Made by a program: the position numbers and the translations under genes
The notes under the pieces: generated by a model
Database searches by the model: none
What the model saw: only the letters and a program-made list of their open reading frames with translations
Told to the model about the DNA's origin: nothing
DNA from: Anthonomus grandis grandis
Lineage: Eukaryota; Arthropoda; Insecta; Coleoptera; Curculionidae
DNA: 64,000 nt
Direction: 5' to 3'
Assembly (NCBI RefSeq): GCF_022605725.1
Contig: NC_065546.1
Span: 41,040,227 to 41,104,226, forward strand
In this document: one piece after another, positions 1 through 12,239 of the stretch
Layout of the letters: every line of letters starts with the position of its first letter
How positions within the stretch are numbered: position 1 is the stretch's first letter

Positions 1-1220
1 GTTTATCCGACTCATTAGAGTAATCACTGTCTGTTTCAATATCGCTATCGTTAAGGTTAATTATAACCTTTTCTATGGCTATATCAATTGTAGGTTCCTT
101 TAAAATAAATTCTTTTTCAAATCGTTTTGCTCGTTCACATCTTGATTTCCATTCGTCAATAAAGAATTCTCTAAAGAAATCATCACAATGTTTAATTACC
201 TCATTGAAATTAAAATTAACATTTTTTTGGCAACGAATTGTTTTAATTCAGCCCAAACCAATTCAATGGGATTAAGGTCTGGATGGTATGGAGGTAATCT
301 TAGCATATCATGACCTTTTGCATTGAAAAGCTCGTCTATTTTATATCTTTTATATTTGGGTTTATGCAGTTTTATTAAATGATATAGTTGCGGCTTTAAC
401 ATGTTATCGTCATATGATATACCCCTTAAACGTAACCATTGTTGCATTTCTGCTTTTTTTGTTATTGTTGTTGGTGCTTTATCTATTTGCTTATTGTGGT
501 ATGGAGCATTGTCAATTACCACAACAGACCTTTGCTTTAGGTTTGGATCGAGATTGTCTGAAACCATTTTTTGTAGTTATCATAATTCATATCGTGATGA
601 TAATCGCCACTTGTGCTGTTGGATTTCCATCTAATATACGCATTTGGGACAAAACCATCTTCGCCAGCTGCATGAACTATAATGAGACGTGGTCCCTTGC
701 CTGTTGTTTTTTTAATGCCTTCCAAAGAGTTATCACTCCAACCTTTTAAGTGAGTATGCGTTGAGTGAATGTATGTCTCGTCCATATATACTATATTACT
801 ACCTTCTTCTCTGTACTGACGCATTTTTTTAAGAAACTCTATTCTTAGCAGCCTGATGGGTTGCTGCTCCATTAGCACTCTTTGATTGCTCCTAAATTTA
901 TTCCATCGAAAACCGATTTTATGCATTTCCTTACACAGAGTCTCTTTACATCCTTGATACTCAGTATCTGCGACATATTTTGCATGTACTGTTTTTAATC
1001 TAGGAACTGTCGTCTCTGTGAAATTGTGGTTAATGATTATTCTTCGCAAAATTCCCAAATCTGCGTCGTCCAAGCGAATTTTAATTTTGGTATTTTTATT
1101 AGTTCTGTTAGGTGTTGAAAACGATGTTGATTGGCCTGATGTAACCAATGTTGCCTCTTTTCTAATTCGTCGAATACTTCTAATTGATACCCCTGTTGCT
1201 GCTGCAATGCGTTCTTGAAC
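1..1220 (-). pseudogene. IS630/Tc1-mariner-type DDE transposase, main exon, frameshifted, runs off the left edge
   Basis: The minus strand encodes a helix-turn-helix region (1220 to about 1100, reading VQERIAAATGVSIRSIRRI) and then a DDE_3-type catalytic domain. The first Asp is in YMDETY (about 780), the second in VVIDNAPYH (about 512), and the Glu in LNPIELVW (about 263). Exactly 82 residues separate the second Asp from the Glu, far more than the 34 of classical Tc1. The acceptor is a T-rich tract ending AG at 1222-1221, joined in phase 0 to the exon at 2011-2136. There are at least two breaks: a one-base loss near 565-570 switches frame before VVIDNAPYH, and an A7 run (222-228) needs one more base to continue. 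Past the second break the protein goes on to a very acidic tail with Asp/Glu/Ser clusters and leaves the window without a stop. This is a decayed transposase, or less likely a domesticated derivative. Confidence 0.8.
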
Positions 1221-2010
1221 CTATAAAAAAAAGTTAATTTATAAATCTGCCAAACAATTACACATAAGGAAAAAATACTTTGCTGTTGCATTAACACGTG
1301 GTAAAAATACGAGCTTATACAAAAATTTATAAAATTATAAATAAAGGCGCACCAGGCCAGGTAAATATGTATTAATTGGATTTTCTTAAGTTTTCTGAAG
1401 ATGATCTAATGGTAAATATCAAATTATTTTAATCTAAGGGAACAAATCAATAAAAAGGATTAACTAATTGCGTGTTATTAAGGGGTGTTAACCTGATTAC
1501 CTTAAATACAAGTACCTAACCTATATTACCAAACTATCTTCTCCTAGGTAGGTACTTTTTAGGTAAAAACCTAGATATACATATATTTACATATTTGTTT
1601 AAAAAGTAAACATTTTAAATTATGTACAAAAATATAATAACCATAAAAATCTTTATCATGATTTCATAACACGTAGGTACATACCTATGTACATATATAC
1701 CTACATTATAAATTTATAGATACATTATATAAAGTGACAATTTCCTTAAAACAAAAATTATTATTTTTATCATTTAAAAGTGACCGCCTTAGTCAAAATC
1801 AAATTCTCAATTTAAAAAATTATCAAAATAACCTTTACAAATTTAATCCAAACTTTGATGCCCTTATAAAAAATACCGTACATTTCGTGGGATCAAAGGT
1901 CATAATTTGTAACTTGTTTTAATTGTTTACTCTTACATCAGTCGCGTAAAAAACAATGATAATAAGTTAAGTTAATGTAATAATAATAAGTTAATAGTAT
2001 ACATACATAC

Positions 2011-2136
2011 CTTTTCGAGAGGAATTGAAACTTCTCCAGCTACAGCTTCTGCTTGCATAAAATTTAACAAACTGCTAATTATTTCCCGACTTTGACCGGT
2101 AAGAACTTTATTTTTTAAACTAGTTTGAAAGGGCAT
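2011..2136 (-). pseudogene. First coding exon of the same DDE transposase gene (42 codons)
   Basis: An ATG at 2136-2134 opens 42 codons that begin MPFQTSLKNK and end SIPLEK. A consensus donor follows (GTATGTATGT, from 2010 down). Joining to 1220 keeps phase 0 and gives ...IPLEK-VQERIAAATG, so the reading frame enters the helix-turn-helix without a break. The intron is 790 bp (2010-1221), AT-rich and without other coding signs. This N-terminal exon was found from its splice signals and frame continuity, not from a known motif, so the link rests on that junction. Splicing of the transcript is inferred. Confidence 0.7.
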
Positions 2137-3036
2137 TTTGAACTATAAAAGTTTTAATATCACCTCACAAAATATTAATAAAGATTTACTGCCGAGTGAG
2201 TATAGGTATTGCGGAGTAAACAATGTGAACACTACGAGAGCACCACTTTAAATGAGCTCCCGTCGGTTTTGTCACCGCGCATCCAAATCTCAGAGGCCAA
2301 GACACTTTGGTCGACTAGTATACGTCTAAACGATTCTACTGATAAGAAATTGTGATGTTACCAATAGAAAACATTCTCGTATTATCAATAACTACTATAT
2401 TGATTATGAAGTGACACTATGTTGAATTTAACTGAATCCAGATTACGAAATATATACTGTCATTTATGGAGCTGCCATAAACCATTGAATTATGTTGCCA
2501 CTGATTGATGTTGTTTTATTTATTTAATACCCATTTTTATTTTTTTATTTATGTATTTATTGCAAATTATAGACTATAATAGAATATTTACAAGCAGATA
2601 CATCACTTATGATAAAATAATTGATAAACTAATTCTTGCATAGCCATAAAAAATATGTTTTTTTTCTAATTTATCGTGTTTCACATCGGAAAAACGTAAT
2701 GTACGTATGAAAGTTTCATTAATTGAGGCGTGTTTTACAAAAAACACATATGTCCAAAATCCAAAATTTTCAGGAAATGAAAAAAACATTTTGTTTTAAA
2801 ACAAATTAATTTCTTCATATTTTTTTATTAATTACAACGTATATTAAGCTAATATATTTAATTCTTGTTTAAAAAAATAATTCTAATATATTTGTCAAAA
2901 ATTTGAAAAAACCGTTGGACATAAGTTGTTTTTGCAAGAAAAAAAAAGTTAAATAAGAAAAAACATACATTTTATTTAACAAATTTAAACATAAAATAAA
3001 TTCTTAACAAGAATTAGTTTAATAGTTTGTAGTAAA
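2137..3036. other. No gene seen; AT-rich spacer between two transposase pseudogenes
   Basis: A short GC-richer patch (about 2215-2330) lies just upstream of the transposase ATG and could hold its promoter or element end. No clear terminal inverted repeat was found. The rest is AT-rich with poly-T/A runs and no convincing coding frame. Confidence 0.5.
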
Positions 3037-4614
3037 TTAATCTTCACATCCACTACTATTATCATCTTCTTCATTAATGTCCATGTTATCAGGGTAAGTA
3101 TTATCCAGAATACATTCATAGTAGTTTTTATTAGCTACAAGACGTAGTAACGGTAACAGTGATCTTAAATTCTCAGCTTTATTTGAAGCAAACGGAAGAG
3201 GTTCCTTGTAAAGCCTTTCCAATTGGATGTTGCATGATAAATTTGCTTTGGCAACAATACTGCTTCTGAATGGGCCACTGTATGAGTCCTTTAAAAAAAG
3301 TAAAGATGTTTGGTTAGTTATTTTCATAATCCTAATTTTTTTAATGTTGATAGCTGGCTTTGAAGTTTTTAGGAAAAAGTTGCAGGTCGCAGTTAGTTAG
3401 GTTTCATTCTGGTATTTAAAAAGATATTATCCCAATCCTCTGGTCTGTCGGCTCTCTCCAGGTGTCTTTTCTTTTTCTCTATCAGGGCAAAATCAGAATC
3501 GTTTGGCAAAAAGGAATGACCCCTCATTAGAAATATGTATTCTACTGAATCAACGATTTTTAGAATATTGACCAAGGTGTACAAAAAATGAGCCATTACG
3601 TAATTTTTATTTTGCCCTGGGCAACCGTCACTTAAAATAACCAAACTGCGGTTATGGATGTGGTTTTTAAGGAAATGCAGTAACATCGAAGTGACCTCAT
3701 TGGCACCCTTTTTGGCTTAATTTTCAAGATAAGTGTACATCCAAACATTATCAGTTCCAAGGTCATGTATACCAAAAACATTATACCAAAGTAGACGGCT
3801 ATAAAAAACAGGGTTAGATGGTATGTGAGGAAGGGGCAAATTTTGCATAAAATCAGAACTAATATACATTACTTCTCCAGCTTTTGCTTTGATTTTAAAT
3901 TTTCGTTTTAGGTCAAAAAAAGCTTCAGCTTTACGAAGGTGTATCTCCTTTTCTAATTCTAATCTATTTCGTTCATCTATGCTAAGATCTGTATGGTTTA
4001 GTTGCTGAGTAAGATTGTCACATTCTGAACAAGTGTCAGATCTTGGAAATTCAAATTTAATGTTAAAATGTGTCTTAAATACTTTCCAGTAACTTTTATA
4101 TGGTATGTTTATATTATAACTTTGTAGGAACATTCTATGCATATCCCTTAACGTAAAAGATTCTGGTAAATAGGAACAGTTTTTTACGACGTGAATAACG
4201 CGAGCGTCTAGCGGAAAATGATTTTATATGGATTTTAATAAGTCTCGTAATGTGATCTGGAGTTTTTGTTGGCCTATTTCCATGTATTCCTCTTTTGTCG
4301 TTGGGAGAAGCTCCAGTAGTCATAAGGGAATCTTGAATTCGCCTTAAACGAGCATCTTTATTGCCATATAGGCTGAGAAAAGCTTTCTTACACACTTTTA
4401 TTTCAGATTCATCCACCCTTATTTTGTAAGTAAAACTAGCACCGTGAGTTTTTTATTTATTTCAGATCGGGGACGTCTTCTAATAATATGGTTCATTGAT
4501 ATGAGACCAGTTAAATAAGAATCTTGATTATTTTTGTCAGTCATATTATTAAACTGGTTAAGAATGGCAATTCTTTTTTCTTCAGCAACTTTGGAAAAAC
4601 AGGAATTTTTGCAA
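3037..4614 (-). pseudogene. Multi-copy DDE-like transposase family, main exon, several frameshifts and a stop
   Basis: The pieces read in order on the minus strand. They are an N-terminal helical part (4614 to about 4450, SCKNSCFSKVAEEKR), a basic region (4420-4180), a block with CSECDNL and then YISSDFMQNLPLPHI (4142-3720), and a block with SDGCPGQNKN (about 3636-3605) and GHSFLPNDSDFALIE (about 3530-3465). The C-terminal block (3327-3037) ends in an acidic tail. The three acidic motifs SSDF, SDGC and DSDF are laid out like an RNase-H-fold DDE nuclease. Insect genomes carry many multi-copy proteins with the same GQNKN and GHSF signatures, but I cannot name the superfamily. Breaks: frameshifts near 4430, in the A6 run near 4175 and between 3393 and 3327, plus an in-frame TAA at 3717-3719. 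Confidence 0.7.
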
Positions 4615-4675
4615 CTATAAAAAAATATTTTTTTATTGGAAAACCCACACTTAAAAAATATACCCTCTAACATAC

Positions 4676-4833
4676 CTGTATGCTTCGCCAGTGTTACGCG
4701 CTAAAACACGTTTGCCCTTGTGATTTATGTGCTCTTCACCACGAACTTTTAACTCTTTGATCACTGTCTCCTTCTTTATTTTCTTTGGCTTTTTTGTAGG
4801 CCAATTACTTAACACTTCTTCACGATCTTGCAT
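4676..4833 (-). pseudogene. First exon of the same DDE-like transposase, with a 61-bp intron
   Basis: The ATG at 4833-4831 starts MQDREEVLSNWPTKKPKKIKK, a Lys-rich N terminus that runs to GEAY. The donor GTATGTTAG begins at 4675, and the T-rich acceptor ends AG at 4616-4615. The spliced codon is AG/T (Ser), giving ...GEAYSCKNSCFSKV, in frame with the main exon. The intron is 61 bp (4615-4675), a typical short insect size. An ATG further upstream (4878) is also open but adds an unrelated-looking stretch, so I prefer 4833. Confidence 0.7.
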
Positions 4834-4989
4834 TTTTTTAAGTATAATTTTTGAGCAAGAAAACGCAAATTGTAACACGTCTGGTTTATAGACAAAACAA
4901 TAACAAACTGACTAATAATACGAGCGCTTCAGCGAGATTTTACGACAAAAACCGTCAATGGAAGATAAATCTGATAAAGAAAGCTCGTA

Positions 4990-7194
4990 TCAATTATGAA
5001 TCTAAATAAATCTAAATTTCTTTTAATTTATTCATGTATCTCTTTCTAATAACTAGATTTAAACGCCGCCGCCGCCACTTTTCAAAATGTTTTCTGTTAA
5101 AATTTTCATGCGAGTAAAAACTGCTCAAATACATAGTTTTAAAGTTTAAATAATTGAAAAAGTGCAGCAGTAGTTAAATTGTTGGGTTTATTTTATTTAA
5201 ATACTGCCTATACGCTTTTATTTATAATCAACCAAAATTAAATGCATGATATTGCAACCACATTATCGCAATAATATAAAAAAGCGTTTTTTTAGCTCGC
5301 CACACATCGCGTCGTAGAATTTACTGAGATGGCACCTTAGTTTGGTCAAATTGAAATATAATTATGGCACTGATGTGATGGTGATAGAAACTTGTAGAGA
5401 AAAATGTAAAGAACATTTTTTTTGGTGATTCTAAGTTTCCAAGTACAGAGACTCATGGTTAAGATTCTTAGAGACAACCAAAGCTATTGGTTCTATAAAT
5501 TATGTAAGGATAAAGAGATTTCAGAGTTAGAGATTGCTAAAAATATGTTAAAAAATGTTCTAAAAATCACATATTAAGTCCAAATGAAGTATTCAATAAT
5601 ATTGTCCAAACCCTGTCAATCCAGCTCAAACAAATGCATGTATAAATAATATTGTTAAAATTCGAGAAGGTTTAACAATTCACTGTTAAGGTGATGAGTA
5701 CAAGCTATTAAAGCAAAACTAGATATCACCGTGGGAAGAATATATATTATCAATCAGGCTCGCAAATATAATCCCGGGTTAATAGTTAGGAATGTATAAT
5801 TTGAAGGCTTGGATACACCTAGAACATATAATTCTCCTTAATATTGAGAGTTTCACCATCAGTAACCTGCTTTTGCCCCGGGTCAATCAAATATTCCTCG
5901 AATTCCGTACGCTAAGATTTCCACTCAGCTGTAGCATTTTGACCCTGCAAGTCAAAGTCAGGGAGCAATTTGATTAGCATGGCCCCAAAATTTGACATGA
6001 TTATTTGGAAGCTTTTAGGTAAGCGAACAATTAAATAGGCTTTTATCTCGGAATATTCAGAACTTACAGTTTACTTGCACTGCTCTCGGAAATCAACTAC
6101 CGTCTTTTATATTTATGTAATATTTAATAATATTTATGGCAAATAGCATGAAAACGCTCTATACTTAATAATTTATGATTTGCTTGCTTTAAGGTTATAC
6201 CACAGATGTAAATAGCTCCTGCGTGCGGAGCTATTTACATCTGTGGTTATACCCAGTATTCCTTTCCGATGGAAAATAGAAAATTTTCGTATTATACTTT
6301 TCTAATATTTTTTTTATGACCAACATACAACAAGAAAATTTGATTTGATCAACTGAAAATTTTAAATATTAAAAAATGCTATTAACTCATTTTTATCATT
6401 ATCATTTTTTATTTTATCCTTAAAAAAGGCATCTATTGCAAAAACAAAAGCCATGAAATTTTTCATACTTTCTGATAAAATTGCTTTTTTTGGATTAAAG
6501 ATTTTTCAAAATTTTCTCTCACTGTATGGGAAACATTTAAATAAAAAAGTAATAATAATAAAAAAGTCCTGAAAGTAAGGAAATCTCCTTAAACATCAGA
6601 GCACAACGACGAACATTTAGCAACTGTGAATTAATGAATTTCTTAGTTGCTCCGTTTAGGCTGCTTTCTATAACTTGAAATATTCAATCATTGTAGTGGG
6701 ACTTTTAAGATTGAAATTCCGCTTTCCCAGTTTTCAAAAATAACTTTAGTTTTGACAACTTTGTAGCAGATACATAATCTCCTGTTCATAATTTAAACTA
6801 TTTTGGAAAAAACCAGCCTAAGCTAGAAATTTTTTTTTTATAGAAGACTTGAATAACAGATTTCCGTCAAGGCATGGACTGAGGCATCGTTTGAGGTTGA
6901 AAAGACTGAATATTTTCCATAAAACAGCATAATAAAGTAGACTCATTACTTACGTCTACAGTCATGAGAATTTTAGCAGTTTCAGTACCATAACCTGCAG
7001 ATGTTTTTAGGTGTTTCGGTTTTATAAATAAATAATTGTTTTTAGTGAAAACTTAATATTTTAATAGAAGTCAGAGTATAACATCGTGCCTAACTCTATG
7101 ACAAATGATGTGATCAGAACAAATTCTATAGCCCCTACAACTCTTATTAAGATTCATATTGCATATCTGATGTATCTTTATGTATAGCATCGTT
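4990..7194. other. No gene recognised; AT-rich with one GCC run and one strong hairpin
   Basis: No open frame longer than about 60 codons looks coding here. A short GCC trinucleotide run lies near 5065. The notable structure is a perfect hairpin at 6200-6246, listed separately. Fragments resembling a non-LTR linker region may be present around 5460-5760, but the signal was too weak to call. Confidence 0.5.
6200..6246. repeat. Perfect 20-bp-stem hairpin with a 7-nt loop
   Basis: The arm CCACAGATGTAAATAGCTCC (6200-6219) is exactly complementary to 6227-6246. They enclose the loop TGCGTGC. Flanking bases (GGTTATA on the left, TTATACC on the right) nearly extend the symmetry. The surroundings show no gene. 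Confidence 0.9.
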
Positions 7195-8396
7195 AAAACA
7201 AACCTAACCCACGCTTACGGCATAGATTCGACAAAGAGGGCTTATTTCTCAAAGCATTAACAATCGACCATGTTTCCTTAGCCACATTTTTAGATTTAGC
7301 CAGTCTCCCATTATAGTAAATATCCTTGGCGGCTTTTAAAGTTCTCTGATAAATTTTTTTGTAAAGTCTTACGTATTCATGAAAAAAGCGCTGTCTGAAA
7401 ATTTCTTAAGATGAGATAATTAGCGCATGTTCTTAGCAGATGTACGCAAGCCTTGGGTAGACCAGGGGTTATGTTGCTTCTTTTTAAGAGGTCTCAAAGG
7501 AAAGGATTTGTGAGAAAGACTAGATAGCGTTTTTACAAATCTAGAGAATTCTGAATCAACGTCGTCAGAGAGAATATTCCAATCAGTTGGTTGACAAAAG
7601 TGCCTAAAATGTAAAAAAAATTTATCCGAGAAAATACGGCCTAATTTGCGTGGAACATTTTTACTTTTAGATTTAGTTATGAAAAACTTTGTTAACACTG
7701 CTTCATGGTCTGAGAAACTTGAGCTTAAGACAGTACAATTGACGAAATCTGGCTCAAAGGAAGATACGACATAATCTATTGTATTAGAGCTTTAGGTAAG
7801 CTTAACTAAGGTTTTAGTTATTCTGGTAGGTGATTTAATGTGCATGATTAAGCCAAAAGAGTTGAAAATGGACTGGAGAGATTCTTGAGCAGCACACACA
7901 CTGGAAAAATCAATATTTAGGTCGCCACATAAAATGAGTTTGCTTTTTAACGGCAGAGACTCAAGCAAGCTTAGTAATTTTTGGAAAAAAATATTTACGT
8001 CAGCATCAGGTGTTCTGTAAATACAAACAACGTAAAGATCAAAATTATTATTGTACACAATGGAAAATTTTCAAATATTTTTTCAGAAACTAAATTATCG
8101 AACTTGGTTACCATTGAAAAGTCGTTGCTAGTAGATAATCTTACAGTACCTCCATAAGTTAGATTTGTTCTATCAAATCTGACAACTGTAGTGTAATTTT
8201 TCACCATCACAGGCTCACCAACATGCAACCAATGTTCAGTTATGTCAACGATTTCTGAAAAATGAAGCTCTTCTAGTAAAAGAAATAAATCATTAGTTTT
8301 ATGTCTTAAGGACTGAATAATTAGAGAGAAAATACTAAGCTTACCATTGTCCAGTATTTCAGAGGGTGCTTGATCCTCTGTTTGCGTCAAGTCATT
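7195..8396 (-). pseudogene. Jockey/CR1-type LINE ORF2: endonuclease domain and linker, RT lost
   Basis: The minus strand gives an apurinic-endonuclease-like (EEP) domain in broken frames. The parts are IIQSLRHKTNDLFLLLEEL, then ITEHWLHVG (about 8215), YGGTVRL, a KFDNLVSEKIFE stretch (about 8100), VVCIYRTPDADVNIFFQKL (about 8030-7970), LILCGDLNIDF (about 7930) and SPTRITKT (about 7820). A linker follows, ending near 7200 with RTLKAAKDIYYNGRLAKSK and KETWSIVNALRNKPS. The copy stops before the reverse transcriptase, so its 3' half is missing. A frameshift lies near 8050, where two overlapping frames must be joined, and more occur near 7790 and 7420. This is a dead fragment. Confidence 0.75.
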
Positions 8397-8449
8397 TAAA
8401 AATTTTTATTCCTGGCGGGAGATCCACCAAAATAATAATTGCTATGACT

Positions 8450-9149
8450 CTCTCTGATTTTTTGAAGGCGTTTTGAAGGCAGCTTTTCTGATGAGAAGAA
8501 GGACCTGAAGGCTGACAGATCTGCTTCAACTTCAGTTGGACCAATACCATAGGCGATGGTAGCGAAAGTAGAGCCTCCGCAAAGAGTCTATGTCACCAGG
8601 AAGTCCCTCTGATGCAAGTGCCAATCGGATGCTGGTGTTGGTATGTCCTTCAAAACCCACACTGGAGGGTTGATCATACAGATAGGCAAGGAATAGCCTA
8701 AGAGGTTTTAAGATGGAAGGGTCTCTCAGTCTGGCCAATAAATAGCGACCATCAGTCGCATCTGAGTCTCTTGATAGCCGCACTATTGGTGGAGTCAACG
8801 GGTCCATATTTGCTGCTTTATTCGCCACTGAATTATTATCGATGACAAAATTAACCTCTAATAATTCTGTTGCAAGGGATTTAGAGGCAGCAATGGCCTC
8901 CCTATCAGAACTAATTTTCAAAGATTGAACCTCTCTGGATATTGTAGCAGATGTTGATGGAACTGAGCGATGTTGCAGGTTATGGCTGTCCGGAGAGTGA
9001 GACTTAGACTGGGAAGGCTTAGATTTGGGTGAGGTGGTACTATTTATTTGGACTGGCGCTTTAGAGGTTTCCAAACATGAATTTATGAGAGTGCCCGGTA
9101 GCCACATACTAATATCCTTCAGCCGCTTTAAGTGATTTAAGTTCTGCAC
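8450..9149 (-). pseudogene. ORF1-like protein of the same LINE
   Basis: About 205 codons are open (9149-8532), followed by a frameshift into EVEADLSAFRSFFSSEKLPSKR and IRESHSNYYFGGSPARNKNF, which ends close to the start of the endonuclease ORF. The N-terminal third is Ser/Pro/Lys-rich and low in complexity. The middle (IDNNSVANKAANMD onward) looks globular. No zinc knuckle is visible. I call it ORF1 from its position and orientation immediately upstream of the endonuclease and from the typical short ORF1/ORF2 gap, not from a recognised domain. It could instead be an unrelated exon. Confidence 0.5.
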
Positions 9150-10295
9150 ACCAATTTTGAAGTCGGTATGTGCAATAACCTAAACCTTAAAGACCTCCTG
9201 TATATAATAAATATATATTTAATAATATTTATATTTTTTTAATAATCCTCAAAATGTATTAAAAATCGTTTAAAATAATACCCATATTACCATCAAATAA
9301 TTAATTAAACTGCAGTCAGCAACAGTCAGTTAACCTTCACGAGTTCAGGTTCAAAATAGAACAGACAACAATATCCTTTTGCCACACCGTAATCCTACTC
9401 CCACTCATTGCGCAAATTAGCCCCAAGAATGTAAATATGATAAACATTAAAGCGCGCGAATTTTCTCGCCTCAATAAAGACCATTCGATAAAAAATATAC
9501 ACATATTCGGAAAATTCAAAGTTTCATTTCGATCCATTTTATGCCTTATATTCGAAATTAAAAAGTCGAGTCCGATACAATTTACCAATTGCCGCCATTT
9601 GCTTAAAAACCATATGGATACGACGTCATCTAGCCAGACGCTATTTGATTCAAATATCGTTCCTATACTTTTACGTTGGGTGCTGGACCACTTACTTATT
9701 TCACCATGACGGTCACCTCCGTAGTGTTTAGGGTCACGCTGCTTGATTGTAATCGCTATTTTTCGAGATTTTTCGTAGAAAGTGGCTTTTTAATAAAAAC
9801 GGCTTTTAGTAGATTAAAGCCAAGGAAATCCGCTGTCTGAGGGAAAAAAATATTTTTTGAAGGTGGCTAAGGTATGGCAGTATTAGGCGTCAAAGTCAGA
9901 AAACTACTACTCTACGTAGATTGTGATAAAAAATTATTAAAATTTGAAACCTCTAGGTGGCGCTAATAAAGAGTTATTAAAAAAAACTGAAAACGTTGGT
10001 TAAAAAGGGGCTCAAAAAGTGGTTATTATCTATATATTATCTAGCGCCATACCTCTATTTAAAGCTAAAAGATTAAACTTTCAAATCATGTAAATAAATC
10101 AAATTGAATGATCTTTTTTGTATTGGTGAAAAAATCATTTCTGTAAAACTTTTTTTTTTTAAGTAAAAATTCTTGTTTAGACCCGTTTGTTTTATGAAGT
10201 AATATTTGTGTAGAGAATACCTTCTACTAAAAAGATTGATATATTTACATAGAAAATATACCATTAATTTGTTATATTATTAATTAAACCCCTTA
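9150..10295. other. No gene recognised
   Basis: A moderately GC-balanced patch (9340-9740) carries open frames on both strands (to 90 codons) without recognisable motifs. The remainder is AT-rich. It may hold transposon ends that I cannot pair. Confidence 0.4.
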
Positions 10296-11239
10296 GGCTC
10301 CAGGGGTCGTATTTTTGAAACCATTCGACTTTGATTCGCATACGAAATTAGAGGATTTCACACGAAAAATCGGTATTTCTATTTTCGACCACTTCGTATG
10401 CAAAATTTTTTGCATGCGGTGTCTCGAATGGGTATATACCATTCGAATTTGAAAGTTCGTGTGCGATTTTCAATTTGATTCCGCCACTTGTCTTGTTTTA
10501 ATTTTAAACGAGCTTTATTTTTTTTTTTAATTGTGTGAGTTGGTTAAGTATTTTCGTAATGTTTTTTGTTGTTTATTGAAAAAAAAATAACAATAATCAA
10601 AAGAACAATCTTGTGCAAAAAAACGTCGTCGATGCACTGGAAGAGATTGAAACTCTGGCAGATAGAAGGAATAGGATTTACTCTTGATTTCTTGACCCAC
10701 TTGAAATGTATTCAGATGCTCAATTTATTAAATTATATAGATTAAGCAAGCCTATTACAATGGAATTGATGTGCTCTTTATGTGCTCCAGGGAGACTGTG
10801 TAATCTGTCCACAAGGCTTGTGCAGTTTTAGCTGAAAAATCTTCGGTAAATTTGCCCGACTTTAATTCCAGGTGCTCTGCCATAAATGAAATTAGTTCTT
10901 TCTTTTGCTCACTCGAACGAAATCGCAATATTTTTTATTTTTTAAATCCAACTTAAAAAAAGTCAATTCGAAAAACCCAAGAAGCGACATGAAAAAAACC
11001 TCAAAAATACCTGACTTAAATTTTAGGTTAGGTTAAAAAATCTTTATCGTCTTCATTCCGTTTGACATAGCCTCCAATAGCACTCCACTTTACTGCTACG
11101 TTGCCACTACATTTTATGTTCGTATGCGAATGAAATTTCGAATGCTGTTGCACTTTTTAATTCGTGTGCGAATTTTGCCGCTCGACTTTGTTCGCATTCG
11201 AAGATTCTCGCATGGTTTCGAAAATACGGCCCCAGAGCC
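10296..11239. mobile_element. PIF/Harbinger-type non-autonomous element with transposase relic
   Basis: The ends form imperfect terminal inverted repeats. The left begins GGCTCCAGGGGTCGTATTTT (10296) and the right, read in reverse, begins GGCTCTGGGGCCGTATTTTC (ends 11239). Subterminal TTCG/CGAA-rich motifs with GTATGCGAA-like words recur in both arms. Inside, plus-strand DNA from about 10630 encodes a HARBI1-like N-terminal stretch, RRNRIYS then FLDPLEMYSDAQFIKLYRLSK (about 10660-10760), interrupted by stops. No matching 3-bp target duplication could be read. This is a deletion derivative that cannot make its own transposase. Confidence 0.6.
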
Positions 11240-12239
11240 GTTTTAATACCCGAGGTAGCAAGTAAAATTTTCACGGAGCGAATAAGGGAACTTCCCGTGG
11301 GTTGATCTCAGAGAGCGTCATTTGAAAAAACCTTTTCGTCAAGAGCTTTTATGTCCGTAAATCTTAAAAATTATTGGAAAAACCATAACAACGCAAATGA
11401 ACCGTGATTAAAAGTTTCCAAAAAAACAGTTTTTTAATGTTTTTTCTTTCTTTGAAAGGAGCAGATACATTTTTCTTACTATCCTGTGCTCTCAACCTTT
11501 ATACGTATAACGGTAAAAGCCACAAACAAAATCATCAAAAAATCGGTCAGAAAATCGGTGGAAACAAAAACTTCCTACGAGCTTCGCTTTTTCGTAAAAG
11601 ATGTTTAAAAACTGCTTTAATGTTGGCCGGCTTTAAATCAGATCAAATTCCTCTAGTAAGAGTTGAAACTGAAGAAAGTTGAGAAGAAAATGATTCCTTT
11701 TTAGGACATGAAGACTCTGCAACCATTTATAATAAAATAAACAACAAAGCAAGCGAATACGTTAACATAAAGTTAAAATAATTAAACAGGTGAATGGCAT
11801 CCATGGGGACATTAAGGATTTTAGCAAGATAATAGATTTAACAAAGAAACGCTTTTTTAAACCAGAAAAGGCAACCAAAAAGACCAGTGAAATTTTAAAA
11901 CAAATGGAACAGAACAACACTTACTGCTAGCCAGACACGACAGATTTAACTTTTATTAAAAAAAGAACCAAGTGGAACTTTTAAAAACCGACAAATTATG
12001 AAGATCATAAACAAATATAATTTTTTATTAGAAAAAAAAGATTTCGTAAGAGCATGTTCTTATGGGTTTTATTTTGAAGTTGTGATACGTGGTACGACAT
12101 TTCGTTTGATTTTTTTTGTAATCGCTGACAGTCCGTCTCCAGACCCTTCAGCACTGAAATGGTTTAGAAAAACAAAAATCCCAAAGTGTTTACTGAAGAT
12201 GAAATGAAAAAAATATTTCTGAAGTTCGAGTGATTAATA
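11240..12239. other. No gene recognised; possibly the 5' part of a transposon relic
   Basis: Two open frames (11404-11682 and 11998-12207, plus strand) have no motifs I recognise and are AT-driven in composition (Lys/Asn/Phe-rich). They sit directly upstream of the piggyBac relic in the same orientation, so they may be its eroded 5' part. That link is only positional. Confidence 0.3.
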
